Origin: a virus
Reading direction: 5' to 3' (one strand)
Length of the DNA stretch: 37,613 nt
Virus record (IMG/VR): IMGVR_UViG_3300044970_000782
Coordinates: 1-37,613 of that record
Under the pieces are notes generated by a model. The model made no database searches. It had not been told where the DNA came from and worked only from the letters and a program-made list of their open reading frames with translations. Both the position numbers and the translations under genes were made by a program. Numbering within the stretch: position 1 is the first letter of the stretch; the number at the start of each line of letters is the position of its first letter. This document shows, piece after piece, positions 13,415 to 22,059 of this stretch.

Positions 13415-13923
13415 TTACCGGCCTTGCTGTTGCCACGGCTGCCGAACCACATAGCGATGATGGTGCCCAAGAGCGCCATCTCATCCGCGTCGAAGACGAT
13501 CTGCATGATCTGAATCAGCTCACCAATCGACGTCACCTTCTCACCATTCACGAAAATCCACAGCATCGTCAGCAGGTTGATTAGCACCAACTCGAATACA
13601 AAGATGAACGTGACGAACGGGCGGGTCGCTGCCGTCATGTCCTTGACCCACTGGGAGGACGACTCCAGCAGCTTTTCCTGGTTGCTGTAGATTGCGGCGG
13701 TCTGCGCCATGTATTGCTGATGGTCTTGCTCGTCGTTCTCGCGCACCTCTTCGGTCTTGTCCGCAGGCGAGTAGCCTTTCTCGGTCAGGGCGAGCTGCTG
13801 GCGCATCTGCATGTGCAGGATGTCGAGCTCATGCTTCTTATCCGCGCGGTCTTGCAGGATGTCAAACAACCGCGGGAACAACGCGACGATATAGCCGCCG
13901 ATGGTAGAGATTAACGTCAGCAT
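13411..13923 (-). CDS. Holin, GTA_holin_3TM-like
   Basis: 170 residues. A short N-terminal amphipathic or membrane segment (MLTLISTIGGYIVALFPRLF) is followed by a charged coiled region (about 27-92). Two membrane spans come next (TRPFVTFIFVFELVLINLLTM and the EMALLGTIIAMWFGSRG region). The TRPF and WFGSR signatures match the three-span holin family seen in gene-transfer agents and many phages. It makes the inner-membrane hole that lets the endolysin, coded directly downstream, reach the wall. Confidence 0.88.
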   Translation of the reverse strand: MLTLISTIGGYIVALFPRLFDILQDRADKKHELDILHMQMRQQLALTEKGYSPADKTEEVRENDEQDHQQYMAQTAAIYSNQEKLLESSSQWVKDMTAATRPFVTFIFVFELVLINLLTMLWIFVNGEKVTSIGELIQIMQIVFDADEMALLGTIIAMWFGSRGNSKAGK

Positions 13924-13932
13924 GATGGCTCC

Positions 13933-14238
13933 TTATTTACCGTATAACCGTTCTTCCAGAATCTCTTTGCGCAGCTGGCGCATTTTCTTCGCTTCGTACA
14001 CCGCAGCCTGGGTTGCGTAGTGCATGTCGTAGATCATAAAACCGATGATGGGCATGACGATAAAGAAGGTCAGCAGCACCGCCATGACCGTGATCAGTAG
14101 ACCCCAAGGGACGTCCTCATTGTCGCGCTTCTTGTCGTTAGCCACATTAGACCCACCGCCCACAACACTACGAAAACGACTGCTGAAATCCATGTTGCCT
14201 TGGCTCTTAGTTCCGCTATTCTTTTTCTGCGTCGCCAT
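13933..14238 (-). CDS. Small membrane protein of the lysis region
   Basis: 101 residues: a polar basic N-terminus (MATQKKNSGTKSQGNMDF), one long hydrophobic span (about 44-68, WGLLITVMAVLLTFFIVMPI) and a basic tail (EAKKMRQLRKEI). The start is uncertain: Met16 at 14193 is an alternative with a weak AAGG. The first half overlaps the preceding 226-residue gene by 145 nt. It could be an antiholin or an accessory holin, judged from location and topology. Confidence 0.7.
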   Translation of the reverse strand: MATQKKNSGTKSQGNMDFSSRFRSVVGGGSNVANDKKRDNEDVPWGLLITVMAVLLTFFIVMPIIGFMIYDMHYATQAAVYEAKKMRQLRKEILEERLYGK

Positions 14239-14774
14239 CTCGCCATCTGGATCAGTTTAAGCTCTTCTGCGTGCGCCTCTTCCTGCTCCGCAATGATGGT
14301 TTCCCACATCTCGGAGAACTTACCCCAAAGTGAGCCCAATTCTGGGGGGCTCTTAAACACCATGGTTTCGCGTATCTCCGCCAGCATGGCGTCAAGCCGC
14401 GTTGTGATGATGATGCGCCGTAGTGCCCGGCGACCGATGCTCTCCTCGCCTCGGTACACCTTCTTGCTTTCCATCTGCTCCGCCAGCAACGCTTTACTCA
14501 AGGCGTCGTAGGCGTCCATCAGTTTGCCTAGCTGCTCCCCAATCTCGGTATAGACGTCATTGGGGTCTGACTTTGCTACCTCTTGCACCCGCTGTATTTC
14601 GGTGTGGAGCTGCTGCTTCTGCGCTGGTGTCGGGTCGACGATCTTTTCGTACTGCTGCTTCAGATCATCAATGACATCTTTTGCTTCGCCCGCTACGCTC
14701 TTAATTTCCTTGTATAACTCACAGCCCTTCCTGACCGCTGCGACAGCAGCGTTGGCAGCAGCAAGAAGGGTCAA
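14094..14774 (-). CDS. Helical protein with C-terminal membrane anchor
   Basis: 226 residues. The long helical N-terminal part is rich in Lys, Glu and Gln (about 15-110) and the middle contains ELGSLWGKFSEMWETIIAEQEE. A basic stretch (ARWRRRKRIAELR) leads into one membrane span (AVVFVVLWAVGLMWLTT). Tail-anchored topology in the lysis region suggests a role at the inner membrane, but homologues I recall are only annotated as phage structural or hypothetical proteins. It shares 145 nt with the next gene in a different frame. Confidence 0.75.
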   Translation of the reverse strand: MTLLAAANAAVAAVRKGCELYKEIKSVAGEAKDVIDDLKQQYEKIVDPTPAQKQQLHTEIQRVQEVAKSDPNDVYTEIGEQLGKLMDAYDALSKALLAEQMESKKVYRGEESIGRRALRRIIITTRLDAMLAEIRETMVFKSPPELGSLWGKFSEMWETIIAEQEEAHAEELKLIQMARWRRRKRIAELRAKATWISAVVFVVLWAVGLMWLTTRSATMRTSLGVY

Positions 14775-14783
14775 CGGGTCAAT

Positions 14784-15011
14784 TTAGACCCCCTTGTCCT
14801 GCTTGCCGTCTAGCCGGTCGAATATCTTGCCGAGCATCTCTTTGATCTCACGCATGTCGTCGCGGTAGTCTTCGCGGCTGACGTAGGTGTGGGGCATGGC
14901 ACGCACGTCAACATCCAACCGGTCAAGCGACTTGTGGATATTGTTCAGCACCCAGCCGCCGAAGAAGCCCGCGATTGCCACCGCGATGTTGAAGAGAATC
15001 TGCGTGTCCAT
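14784..15011 (-). CDS. Small membrane protein with coiled tail, holin-like
   Basis: 75 residues: an N-terminal span (MDTQILFNIAVAIAGFFGGW), then VLNNIHKSLDRLDVDVRAMP and the motif YVSREDYRDDMREIKEMLGKIFDRLD, a recurrent pattern in phage lysis regions. It may act as a second holin or antiholin, or as an assembly factor. It begins 2 nt after the stop of the fibre-associated gene upstream, so it is the boundary between tail-fibre and lysis genes. Confidence 0.8.
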   Translation of the reverse strand: MDTQILFNIAVAIAGFFGGWVLNNIHKSLDRLDVDVRAMPHTYVSREDYRDDMREIKEMLGKIFDRLDGKQDKGV

Positions 15012-15013
15012 GA

Positions 15014-15553
15014 CTATTCATAAATGATGTTGATGGTTCCAGCGTCGAAGGTGTCTGTGCCGTTGATGGTAGTGATGCGGACTCGATCTAGAGTGCCAGA
15101 AAGAGTTATATTGCCGCCGAAATATGCCATGCGACCAGCACCATCCGCATACAAAATTCCAGTAGCAACCCAAGTATTTCCACTAATGTTTGTAAATATG
15201 GCATGACCTGATGCAACACTAGCTGCTGTGCTGGTATAACCACCAGTCACTATATAAGTAGTTACAGCGTTAGATCCATTTGTTGTACTTGACGTTGTTG
15301 TAGAAACACTTGCTGCTCCTGAAAGATAACCAGTATTGGCAATACTTCCAGCACCTATCTGAAACACATAGTTAGAAGTTCCGCTTAATGAAACCCCACT
15401 CAACATCACCGTAATCCGACGCACCCAGCTAGGAATCGACGTAAAGTCCACCGACGTACCTGATGCAGACACCGCAGTACCTCTCTGCAAGCTGTCATAC
15501 ACCGCACCGCTGTTCGTGGTAACACCTGCGCTACCGTTAATCGTGACTGTCAT
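15014..15553 (-). CDS. Tail-fibre-associated beta protein (paralogue A)
   Basis: 179 residues, Ser/Thr/Gly-rich and beta-predicted throughout. The signature FTSIPSWVRRITVMLSGVSL near residues 38-57 and the ending RITTINGTDTFDAGTINIIYE are shared with the 190-residue gene at 16585-17157, so the two are paralogues. Phage proteins of this kind are distal fibre or receptor-binding domains. Two variable copies in one cluster suggest alternative or co-assembled tips. The stop lies just ahead of the small membrane gene. Confidence 0.82.
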   Translation of the reverse strand: MTVTINGSAGVTTNSGAVYDSLQRGTAVSASGTSVDFTSIPSWVRRITVMLSGVSLSGTSNYVFQIGAGSIANTGYLSGAASVSTTTSSTTNGSNAVTTYIVTGGYTSTAASVASGHAIFTNISGNTWVATGILYADGAGRMAYFGGNITLSGTLDRVRITTINGTDTFDAGTINIIYE

Positions 15554-15924
15554 TATGCTTCTCCTTCAGGTGCAGGTTCTGCTACAGGTTCAGGCTCTGG
15601 TGCAGGCTCTGGTGCAGGCTCAGGCTCTACTACAGGCTCAGGCGTAGGTTCTGCTACAGGCTCTGGCACTACTTCAGCAACTACAGGCTCCACTACAGGT
15701 ACAACACACGATAGTGCCTTTAGTTCATCCGTAGTTGTGCAAGCATCTACCTGACTGGTAATGTCTCTTAGACGCTGCTTCTCAGCCACAATCGCTGCTG
15801 TGTCGCTATTAGACTCTAAGGCTCGTTGGAATAGCACATCTTGAGCAGCTAGGAGTGGTGTGCGTTCAGCACGAAGCCGATCTTTGGTCAGGGCTTTGGC
15901 TTTGTCGATGTCTACCGTAATCAT
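15553..15924 (-). CDS. Tail-fibre assembly/chaperone-like protein with Pro-Glu tail
   Basis: 123 residues. The N-terminal half (KALTKDRLRAERTPLLAAQD, continuing LFQRALESN) is a helical motif common in phage fibre-assembly proteins. The last 50 residues are Pro, Glu, Val and Ala repeats (PEP/EPAPEPE), encoded by a simple CAGGCTCTGG-like repeat at about 15575-15665. This is probably disordered and prone to length change by slippage. It is coupled to its neighbours by one-base and 4-nt overlaps. Confidence 0.78.
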   Translation of the reverse strand: MITVDIDKAKALTKDRLRAERTPLLAAQDVLFQRALESNSDTAAIVAEKQRLRDITSQVDACTTTDELKALSCVVPVVEPVVAEVVPEPVAEPTPEPVVEPEPAPEPAPEPEPVAEPAPEGEA

Positions 15925-16115
15925 GCTTTCACCTCTGCACCAGTAAAGTCAGCAGTCCATGCGTTGCGGAATGTGCGGTCTGTCGGAATGTCAGCAGCGT
16001 CAACTATTCTGTACGGCTTTCCGCTAGGAATGTCTTTCATAGCCGCTTCAACCGACTCAGCAGGAGTAAGTATGCAAACACCGCCATTATCGTTAGGATA
16101 AATGATAAGTTTCAT
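15921..16115 (-). CDS. Small fibre-cluster protein, chaperone-like
   Basis: 64 residues starting MKLIIYPNDNGGVCILTPAE and continuing DIPSGKPYRIVDAADIP. I recognise this as a recurrent small phage protein encoded beside fibre genes (a MKLI.YPNDNGG... IVDAADIP pattern); its role is unknown but a chaperone or assembly aid is the common guess. It overlaps the next gene by 4 nt, which fits joint work with the 123-residue protein. Confidence 0.82.
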   Translation of the reverse strand: MKLIIYPNDNGGVCILTPAESVEAAMKDIPSGKPYRIVDAADIPTDRTFRNAWTADFTGAEVKA

Positions 16116-16124
16116 GGCTGCCCT

Positions 16125-16574
16125 TTATCTGAAAATAGCGATGTTTACGAAGGATTTATCTTCTTTGTAAGTTGTCCAACTTCCAGCTTGATACCCTGAC
16201 ACACCGCCAATTGTTCTAACTTGTATCGAAGACGTAGTAATTGCGCCATCTACAGGAAAAATAGCTGTGTAATTAGATGTTGTTGAGTTAACAGCAGTCT
16301 GTAAACAATACTGATAATTTGCATCTGGCATCGCGTTAGTGAAGTTCACCGTATAGTCACCCGTACCGTTATCCGTAATACTCGTCACGTTAAACGACGC
16401 ACGAATAGCGACTGTGCCTGTACCATTAAAGTTTACCCACGCACGACAGAACGTACCAATCTGCGTACCGGCACTATCCTGAATCGTAGGAGGCGTATTA
16501 GCTACACCGTTCTTTAGCACTAAGGTGCTAGTACTAGCGGCTTGTAGCGTATCTGCGACAACAGTTCCAGCCAT
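16125..16574 (-). CDS. Tail fibre tip-like protein
   Basis: 149 residues. After a short N-terminal segment (TLQAASTSTLVLKNG) it has RAWVNFNGTGTVAIRASFNV, then DNGTGDYTVNFTNAMPDANY, which I recognise from phage tail fibre C-terminal domains. It is beta-rich and ends FVNIAIFR. It probably forms part of the receptor-binding tip. It is a separate gene from the long fibre and lies between the two paralogous beta proteins. Confidence 0.85.
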   Translation of the reverse strand: MAGTVVADTLQAASTSTLVLKNGVANTPPTIQDSAGTQIGTFCRAWVNFNGTGTVAIRASFNVTSITDNGTGDYTVNFTNAMPDANYQYCLQTAVNSTTSNYTAIFPVDGAITTSSIQVRTIGGVSGYQAGSWTTYKEDKSFVNIAIFR

Positions 16575-16584
16575 GATTTACCTC

Positions 16585-17157
16585 TTACTCGTAAAGGATG
16601 TTGATGGTTCCAGCGTCGAAGGTATCTGTGCCGTTGACTGTGGTAATGCGTACTTGGGTCAGCGTGTCGGATAGGGTTTTAGTTCCGCAAAACAAATATT
16701 GAAACGCGGAGCCAATGTTATACGCGCCTAGTAAAGTCCATGTGTTCGACCCCAATAGAGCAAACACAAGCTGCCCATTTCTGGTTTGTGTCGCACTTGT
16801 GTCTCCAGTGCTATCGAAACCTGATGTGGAAAAAATAGTAGAGACCGTTGACCCTATTTGTGTACAAGTTCCAGCATAGCCTGTTGTTTCAATACCACCA
16901 GAGTCTCCTAATTGAAGGCGAATAGTGCTTGTTCCATTCGTACTCACACCACTAAACATCACCGTAATTCGTTTAACCCAAGACGGTATGCCTGTAAAGT
17001 CAACGCTAGTACCCGAAGCCGTAACCGCCGTACCACTCACAATCGGCGCTAACGTACCTGTGACGTTCACCAACGTCTGTGTCGTACTACCCGCTACCGC
17101 AGGAGCAGATACCGTAATCGAGCCGGATGTATCGCCTGATAGAACTAAAGAAGCCAT
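16585..17157 (-). CDS. Tail-fibre-associated beta protein (paralogue B)
   Basis: 190 residues, related to the 15014-15553 product. The central FTGIPSWVKRITVMFSGVST and the ending RITTVNGTDTFDAGTINILYE are near matches, while the segment in between is diverged. The N-terminus (MASLVLSGDTSGSITVSAPA) differs from copy A, so only the central and C-terminal modules are shared. It probably contributes an alternative or second receptor-binding domain. Confidence 0.82.
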   Translation of the reverse strand: MASLVLSGDTSGSITVSAPAVAGSTTQTLVNVTGTLAPIVSGTAVTASGTSVDFTGIPSWVKRITVMFSGVSTNGTSTIRLQLGDSGGIETTGYAGTCTQIGSTVSTIFSTSGFDSTGDTSATQTRNGQLVFALLGSNTWTLLGAYNIGSAFQYLFCGTKTLSDTLTQVRITTVNGTDTFDAGTINILYE

Positions 17158-17167
17158 GATTAATCCT

Positions 17168-18055
17168 CTACAAAACTACCCAGCGAGCGCCGGATGAGAC
17201 GGTGACAATCACCGCAGCGGTAATCGCATCTAATGACGCCGACTGCGAGATGTCAACCTCGTACGTACCAATACCGCCGGTGCCGGTGCCCAACGCTGTG
17301 ATCAACGTGCCTGCGGTAACATTCGGGCCAGCCACAATCGACCCCACACCCAGCGCACCGGATGTTGCGGTGTCCACCGTCAGCGTGGTGCCTGCGATGC
17401 TACCCGTACCTACAAAGCCCGCGCCCAGCGTGATTGGGCCGGTCGACATGGCATTCTTAGTCGAAGGGATTGTATAGCTTAGCGTGACTTCTTGGTCGTT
17501 CTCGTAGAAGACTTCATCAGGCCCGTTACCGGTTGCGCCTGCGCCGCCGACCTGGCCCCATTCGCCATTCGTGTAGCCTTCGAAGATATCTTCCGTGCTG
17601 TTGTAGCGAAACATGCCTTCAGCTGGCGTGGTAGGCCGGTCAGTCGTTGCCCCCACGGGCATCTGCACGTAGCCGGTGCCGGAGAAGGTGACATCTAGCG
17701 TGGCTGACAAGGTGGTAAACGCGCCGCTGTTCGGTGCCACGTCGCCAATCGCTGGCGGCGAGCCGAACGACAGGTTGTCCACCGGCACCAGGATGTTGTC
17801 GGTGGTGTACTGCTGGACGTCGTTGCTGTCGGTGACTAAGAACTTGTACGCGATGGTCGGCTGCAGCCAGATGTTGGCCATGCCGCGCGAGTCAAGAATA
17901 ATCGGGTTGGTGTTAGCAGTCGCACCCGTCTGGCTGGTATAGGTCGCAATCGGCGTGGTTGTGCCACCTGCGTAAGTGTAGACCTTACCAGCAACGAGCG
18001 GGTCGCCGTTAGCGTCGAAGAATTGCTGCTTGGGTGTTGGGGTTAGGGATGCCAT
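17168..18055 (-). CDS. Tail protein with head/tail-binding N-terminal domain
   Basis: 295 residues. The N-terminal [20 protein letters not shown], then [18 protein letters not shown], is the attachment domain seen at the start of many podophage fibre proteins. The middle ([20 protein letters not shown]) is the domain that often precedes fibre tips. The end, [11 protein letters not shown], matches the last residues of the 1031-residue fibre (VASGSRWVVM), preceded by a similar AGP/TGP strand. It is probably a tailspike adaptor or short fibre, possibly joined to the beta proteins that follow it. Confidence 0.85.
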   Translation of the reverse strand: MASLTPTPKQQFFDANGDPLVAGKVYTYAGGTTTPIATYTSQTGATANTNPIILDSRGMANIWLQPTIAYKFLVTDSNDVQQYTTDNILVPVDNLSFGSPPAIGDVAPNSGAFTTLSATLDVTFSGTGYVQMPVGATTDRPTTPAEGMFRYNSTEDIFEGYTNGEWGQVGGAGATGNGPDEVFYENDQEVTLSYTIPSTKNAMSTGPITLGAGFVGTGSIAGTTLTVDTATSGALGVGSIVAGPNVTAGTLITALGTGTGGIGTYEVDISQSASLDAITAAVIVTVSSGARWVVL

Positions 18056-20536
18056 CTAGTCATTCCTCAGGTTGTTCTGGTTTCCTGGCGCTAAACGATT
18101 ACGAATCGCCTCCCTTGTCTTTGGCCCTTGCTCTTTTACCGAAGTAGCACGCGGGCGGCTCAACTGAGGCTCTAACGTTTCCAGCACATCCATAAGCCGT
18201 TCACGCTCAGCGCGGGCGCGGTTGGCTTGTTGTGCATCTTTCGCTCGTTTCTCGATCTCTTCAAATGCTTTTGCTTTCTGACGGGCTTTTGCTATGGTTT
18301 CCTCAACCCACGCCCGATCCATCGCTTTTTCAGCCAATGCCTTATCGGATAGCTTACCCAAACCGGCGTCGATAACAGAAAGGTCTACCTTAGTCTTTTC
18401 CCACGCAATTCTTTCTTCTGCCGATAGCGCAAACTTTTGCCCCGAAGCAATCTTCTGCGACGCGCTTTCTAACGACCGCCCTGTGCTGGCTAACACTTCA
18501 GGCGTCGCGCCTTTCATGCCTTGGCTTGTGCTACGCAGTTTACCGGTAACTGGGTCAAGCTCCAACACCACCTCACCGCTGGTCGGTGCTCGGCCAGCAG
18601 CTTCGCTTTGTGCTTGACGCGCAGCAGCTGCTTCAGCTTCTGCCCTTTGACGTTGGTAGTCAAATGCGCGTTGTTGCTCCACGGTACGCATGGTCGATTC
18701 GGCGCTCGGCGCGCCCAACATGGGGCCACTCGGCGTACCGACACGTACATTGCCTTCGGGGATGTTTTGGCCAAACACCCAGTTAGGTATCTGATCTTGC
18801 GTCAACAACGCGTTGCGGTAATCAAACGGTACCGGTAAGTTAGGCGTTGTAGACGGCGGCGCAGGACGCAGATTGTTAACTTGCGCTGGTGGCCGGAAGT
18901 CCGGCGGTACCGCGTAACGCGCTTGGTAGCTAGGCGTAGACATGCGGCGCCCTGCCATGCCGCTGGCAATATTGCCTGCTACCGCACCTGTAATAGCCCC
19001 TGGCAAGCCACCAACTGCCAAACCAACCGTACCGGCAGCGGTTGAACGTGTCAGTCGTTCTGGCGCCCAAAACGGTTTCCCAGTTTTGCCCGCTTGGGCA
19101 ATATCAGGAAACACCGCAACAATTTTGCCAATGTCAGCCGCAATCCCTGATAGCGGTTTACCTTCTGACACCATCTTAGCTAAGACGGTAGGGTCGATAC
19201 GGTTTGTTGCAAAGTTAGTCGCGCGTTCGTAATCGTAAATCTTGGCCATCTCTGAGCGCGCTTGGCGCAGCTCACCTAACAATTTTGGATTGGTGACGTT
19301 GGCGTCAATTAACGATTCCAACGCGTCTGCCAACGACTTATTAGCGTCTGCGCGCGCTATTCTGACAGGGTCAGGCACACCGCTTTTCTGCTGGGCGGTG
19401 TACACCGCATTTGCGTCGCGGCGCAGTTTACGGATGTCGTTAACAATTTCGGCGCCGGAGCGGCCAGCTTTAACTTTAGCAATAGCCTCATCAACCAGCT
19501 TGTTGACGGCTTTAGCGGCAGCTTCGCCGCCAATGGCTGGACGCGTAATGCGCAGTCCTTCTATCTGCGCTAACACGCCTTCGTCGGCTGCCAACTTGGG
19601 TATTTCTCGCACTGCGTTATAAGGCGCGCTTTTCTGATCCAACGCTGTTTCAAACGCTTTGGCGTCCAACACGGTGTTGGGCGGCAAATCCATATCTTGC
19701 AAAGCCAGCTGGGTAAACCGTGGCTCGTTAATCTTTGATAAATTTTCGTTTAGGTTTTCTACGCCAGCCATGCTGGCTTTGAGTCGGTTACTGCGTGTTG
19801 GGTTAGCTTCAGCAGGGTTAACCGCAATGCCGTGCTTAACCGCCAAATTAGCTGCATCAATACGCGCAGCATTCTCAAAACTGCTGGCAACACGGGCTTC
19901 TTGTTTCTTAGCGGCGCGTTCTTGCAGAGGCTTTAATACGGTTTGTACCGGCGCGCTTTCAACCACACTGGAGACAGCTTCACCGACCACGGGCGCTGCA
20001 GCTTTGTACCCGCGTTTAGCCGTACGGCCAGCCGCTGGCAACGTAAACATGCCTGTAAAGATCATGTTTTCTATGTCGGCTTTGGGAACTCCGGTTTTAC
20101 TAGCAAGCCAATCTGCACCTTTACCAACGTTTTCACCTATAAACTGCATAAGCTGCTGCGATGCTTCACCTCGGTACTCAGGCGTTTGAGTAACATTAGC
20201 TGCGGAACCAACCGGCGTACCAAATGTACGCATGAAGGCTTCTTTGCCGCGTTGCGCGCGCCCAGGCTCAGCTAAGCCAACGCTTTCTAATGCGCGTACG
20301 CCTGCATAGCCTGTCTCGGCAATTGCTTGCGGCACGATACCAAGCACCGTGTCTGCCAAACCTGCAGCAGACGCGCCCAAGCGGCGAGAAAAACTGCGCG
20401 GCGGCGGCAACTCACCATATGACATATCGTCAGCCGTTACCGTTACTTCAGGTAGCTGTTCAGACTCTCGATATTGACTCCACGGCCCTGCTGGCTCAGC
20501 AGCAGGCGCCTGATACTGTTCCCATGGGCCTGCCAT
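18056..20536 (-). CDS. Ejection/internal virion-type protein, large
   Basis: 826 residues, starting MAGPWEQYQAPAAEPAGPWS, a start I recognise from podophage proteins expected to be injected with DNA. It is Ala/Gln/Lys/Arg-rich and mostly helical, with a hydrophobic Gly/Ala region near 505-535 (AAGTVGLAVGGLPGAITGAV) that could enter membranes, and a long charged coiled stretch near the C-terminus. The layout fits ejectosome proteins of the P22 gp16/T7 gp16 sort, which make a channel across the envelope. Order and size fit, but the specific homology is not proven. Confidence 0.75.
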   Translation of the reverse strand: MAGPWEQYQAPAAEPAGPWSQYRESEQLPEVTVTADDMSYGELPPPRSFSRRLGASAAGLADTVLGIVPQAIAETGYAGVRALESVGLAEPGRAQRGKEAFMRTFGTPVGSAANVTQTPEYRGEASQQLMQFIGENVGKGADWLASKTGVPKADIENMIFTGMFTLPAAGRTAKRGYKAAAPVVGEAVSSVVESAPVQTVLKPLQERAAKKQEARVASSFENAARIDAANLAVKHGIAVNPAEANPTRSNRLKASMAGVENLNENLSKINEPRFTQLALQDMDLPPNTVLDAKAFETALDQKSAPYNAVREIPKLAADEGVLAQIEGLRITRPAIGGEAAAKAVNKLVDEAIAKVKAGRSGAEIVNDIRKLRRDANAVYTAQQKSGVPDPVRIARADANKSLADALESLIDANVTNPKLLGELRQARSEMAKIYDYERATNFATNRIDPTVLAKMVSEGKPLSGIAADIGKIVAVFPDIAQAGKTGKPFWAPERLTRSTAAGTVGLAVGGLPGAITGAVAGNIASGMAGRRMSTPSYQARYAVPPDFRPPAQVNNLRPAPPSTTPNLPVPFDYRNALLTQDQIPNWVFGQNIPEGNVRVGTPSGPMLGAPSAESTMRTVEQQRAFDYQRQRAEAEAAAARQAQSEAAGRAPTSGEVVLELDPVTGKLRSTSQGMKGATPEVLASTGRSLESASQKIASGQKFALSAEERIAWEKTKVDLSVIDAGLGKLSDKALAEKAMDRAWVEETIAKARQKAKAFEEIEKRAKDAQQANRARAERERLMDVLETLEPQLSRPRATSVKEQGPKTREAIRNRLAPGNQNNLRND

Positions 20537-22057
20537 TTATTTCACCTTTTCCCAGTTTTTCTGATCGGCGGGGTTGCCGCCTTTAAACCGATAGCCATCT
20601 ACCACCGTGTTAACCGCAGGTGGTTTTGGCGCATTAGGCGCGGCGCCGCTTGGCTTTCCTGTTGGTTTAAAATACTGAGTGTCGCCCCACTCAGTCTGAT
20701 AAGCGTCTTTGGCGTTGCTTTTGATTTTCTCCATGTACGCGCGGATTTTCTTGACTTGAGTTTCAGCTTCTTGCGCTGACATGTCGGGCGTAAGCGCAGC
20801 AATCATTTGCTCAACGATTGGCCATTCTTGTTGCGTCATGGCGCCAATAGATCCACCCACGCGAATTAACTCAAGACCTGCAGCCTTCATATCGGATTTC
20901 AAGCTGTCAATACGACGACGCGCATCTGGCGCAAAATATTGAGTTACCGCGCCACTGTAAGGTATGTCGCCACTGAAGTTAGCGCGGAACCCAGCAATGT
21001 ATTTTGGACTTAGCAACTCATCAATTTTGGAGATTGCTGACTGAGTTTTTGTCTCAACGCCTTTTAACGCTTCGCGATCTTTGTTGTGCTTGTCGGATTG
21101 CGCGACGTGCAACTTGCTGCCCGGCACCGTTTCAATACGCTGTTCGGCAACATTCCAACGTTCGCCTTTTTCCAACTTTGTTGGTGGCCCACCGTCGCCG
21201 GTTCCACCACCTTCACCTTTACGTGAACGGTATCGGTCAATTTCAATACGTCTACGCTCTAAGCCGCCAGTTTCTTGCTCAATCTCATCTTGAATTTGTT
21301 TGGCCTGCGGGCTGTTTGCGCCGTACGTTTTTTTCGCCGTATCAAGCTCACCTTGCAACTGAACCACTTTGCTAGGTGCAACAGGCGCTGCAGTTTTAGT
21401 AATAGATTTAGGCCCAACTTCTTGGTTGTAAGTTGGGCTGTTCGGGTTAACGTCGATAAATTTAATCGCGCCGCCAATATCAACTTTTTCGATTTTGGGT
21501 TCTGCGCGACTAAGCTGCTGCTCTATTGTCAAATAACTAGTTAATTTTTGCTTTTGCCATGCAGGAAATGCGGCTGGATCAGACGGTAATTCTGCCTTTA
21601 AGGCTGCACCTTGCACTTCCGTTAACAAACCCGAACCTACATTCCGATCAATAGCGCGCAATGCGTCGTCAAAACTGGTGTAAGACGCCAACTCTTGTGC
21701 CGACGCTTTAATCTGATCTCTATTTTTTTGCGCAGTTTCTGCGGCTAGTTTCTGTTCTTCAAATTTACGTTTAGCAATAGCTTCTTGCGCGCCTGCTAAC
21801 TCCAGTACCGTTTTTGCTTGTCTCGGCGCGCGCGTTAATACCTGCCGCATAAAATCTGGCGAACCAAGGTCTACGTTTGGGCCGCTTAATAGTTTAGCTA
21901 GTTCATTTTTGTCTTGAATATCGCGTTGATACTCTTGCGACTTCAGCAATGCGTTTTCATACTCCGCATACCTTTGCATACGGTTGAGCGGGCTTTCTTC
22001 AAGCGGCATCTGAACCGGCCGAATGCTCAGTGCAATGTTAGGGTCGACTTGTGCCAT
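20537..22057 (-). CDS. Ejection/internal virion protein, mid-size
   Basis: 506 residues, mainly helical. The N-terminal half is charged with heptad-like repeats (AIAKRKFEEQKLAAETAQKN). The C-terminal half has YSGAVTQYFAPDARRRIDSL followed by KSDMKAAGLELIRVGGSIGA, then a WGDTQYFKPTG tail, a pattern shared with P22-like DNA transfer proteins. It starts and ends within a few nt of its neighbours, forming a three-gene ejection-protein set as in P22 (gp7, gp20, gp16). Confidence 0.75.
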   Translation of the reverse strand: MAQVDPNIALSIRPVQMPLEESPLNRMQRYAEYENALLKSQEYQRDIQDKNELAKLLSGPNVDLGSPDFMRQVLTRAPRQAKTVLELAGAQEAIAKRKFEEQKLAAETAQKNRDQIKASAQELASYTSFDDALRAIDRNVGSGLLTEVQGAALKAELPSDPAAFPAWQKQKLTSYLTIEQQLSRAEPKIEKVDIGGAIKFIDVNPNSPTYNQEVGPKSITKTAAPVAPSKVVQLQGELDTAKKTYGANSPQAKQIQDEIEQETGGLERRRIEIDRYRSRKGEGGGTGDGGPPTKLEKGERWNVAEQRIETVPGSKLHVAQSDKHNKDREALKGVETKTQSAISKIDELLSPKYIAGFRANFSGDIPYSGAVTQYFAPDARRRIDSLKSDMKAAGLELIRVGGSIGAMTQQEWPIVEQMIAALTPDMSAQEAETQVKKIRAYMEKIKSNAKDAYQTEWGDTQYFKPTGKPSGAAPNAPKPPAVNTVVDGYRFKGGNPADQKNWEKVK

Positions 22058-22059
22058 GA

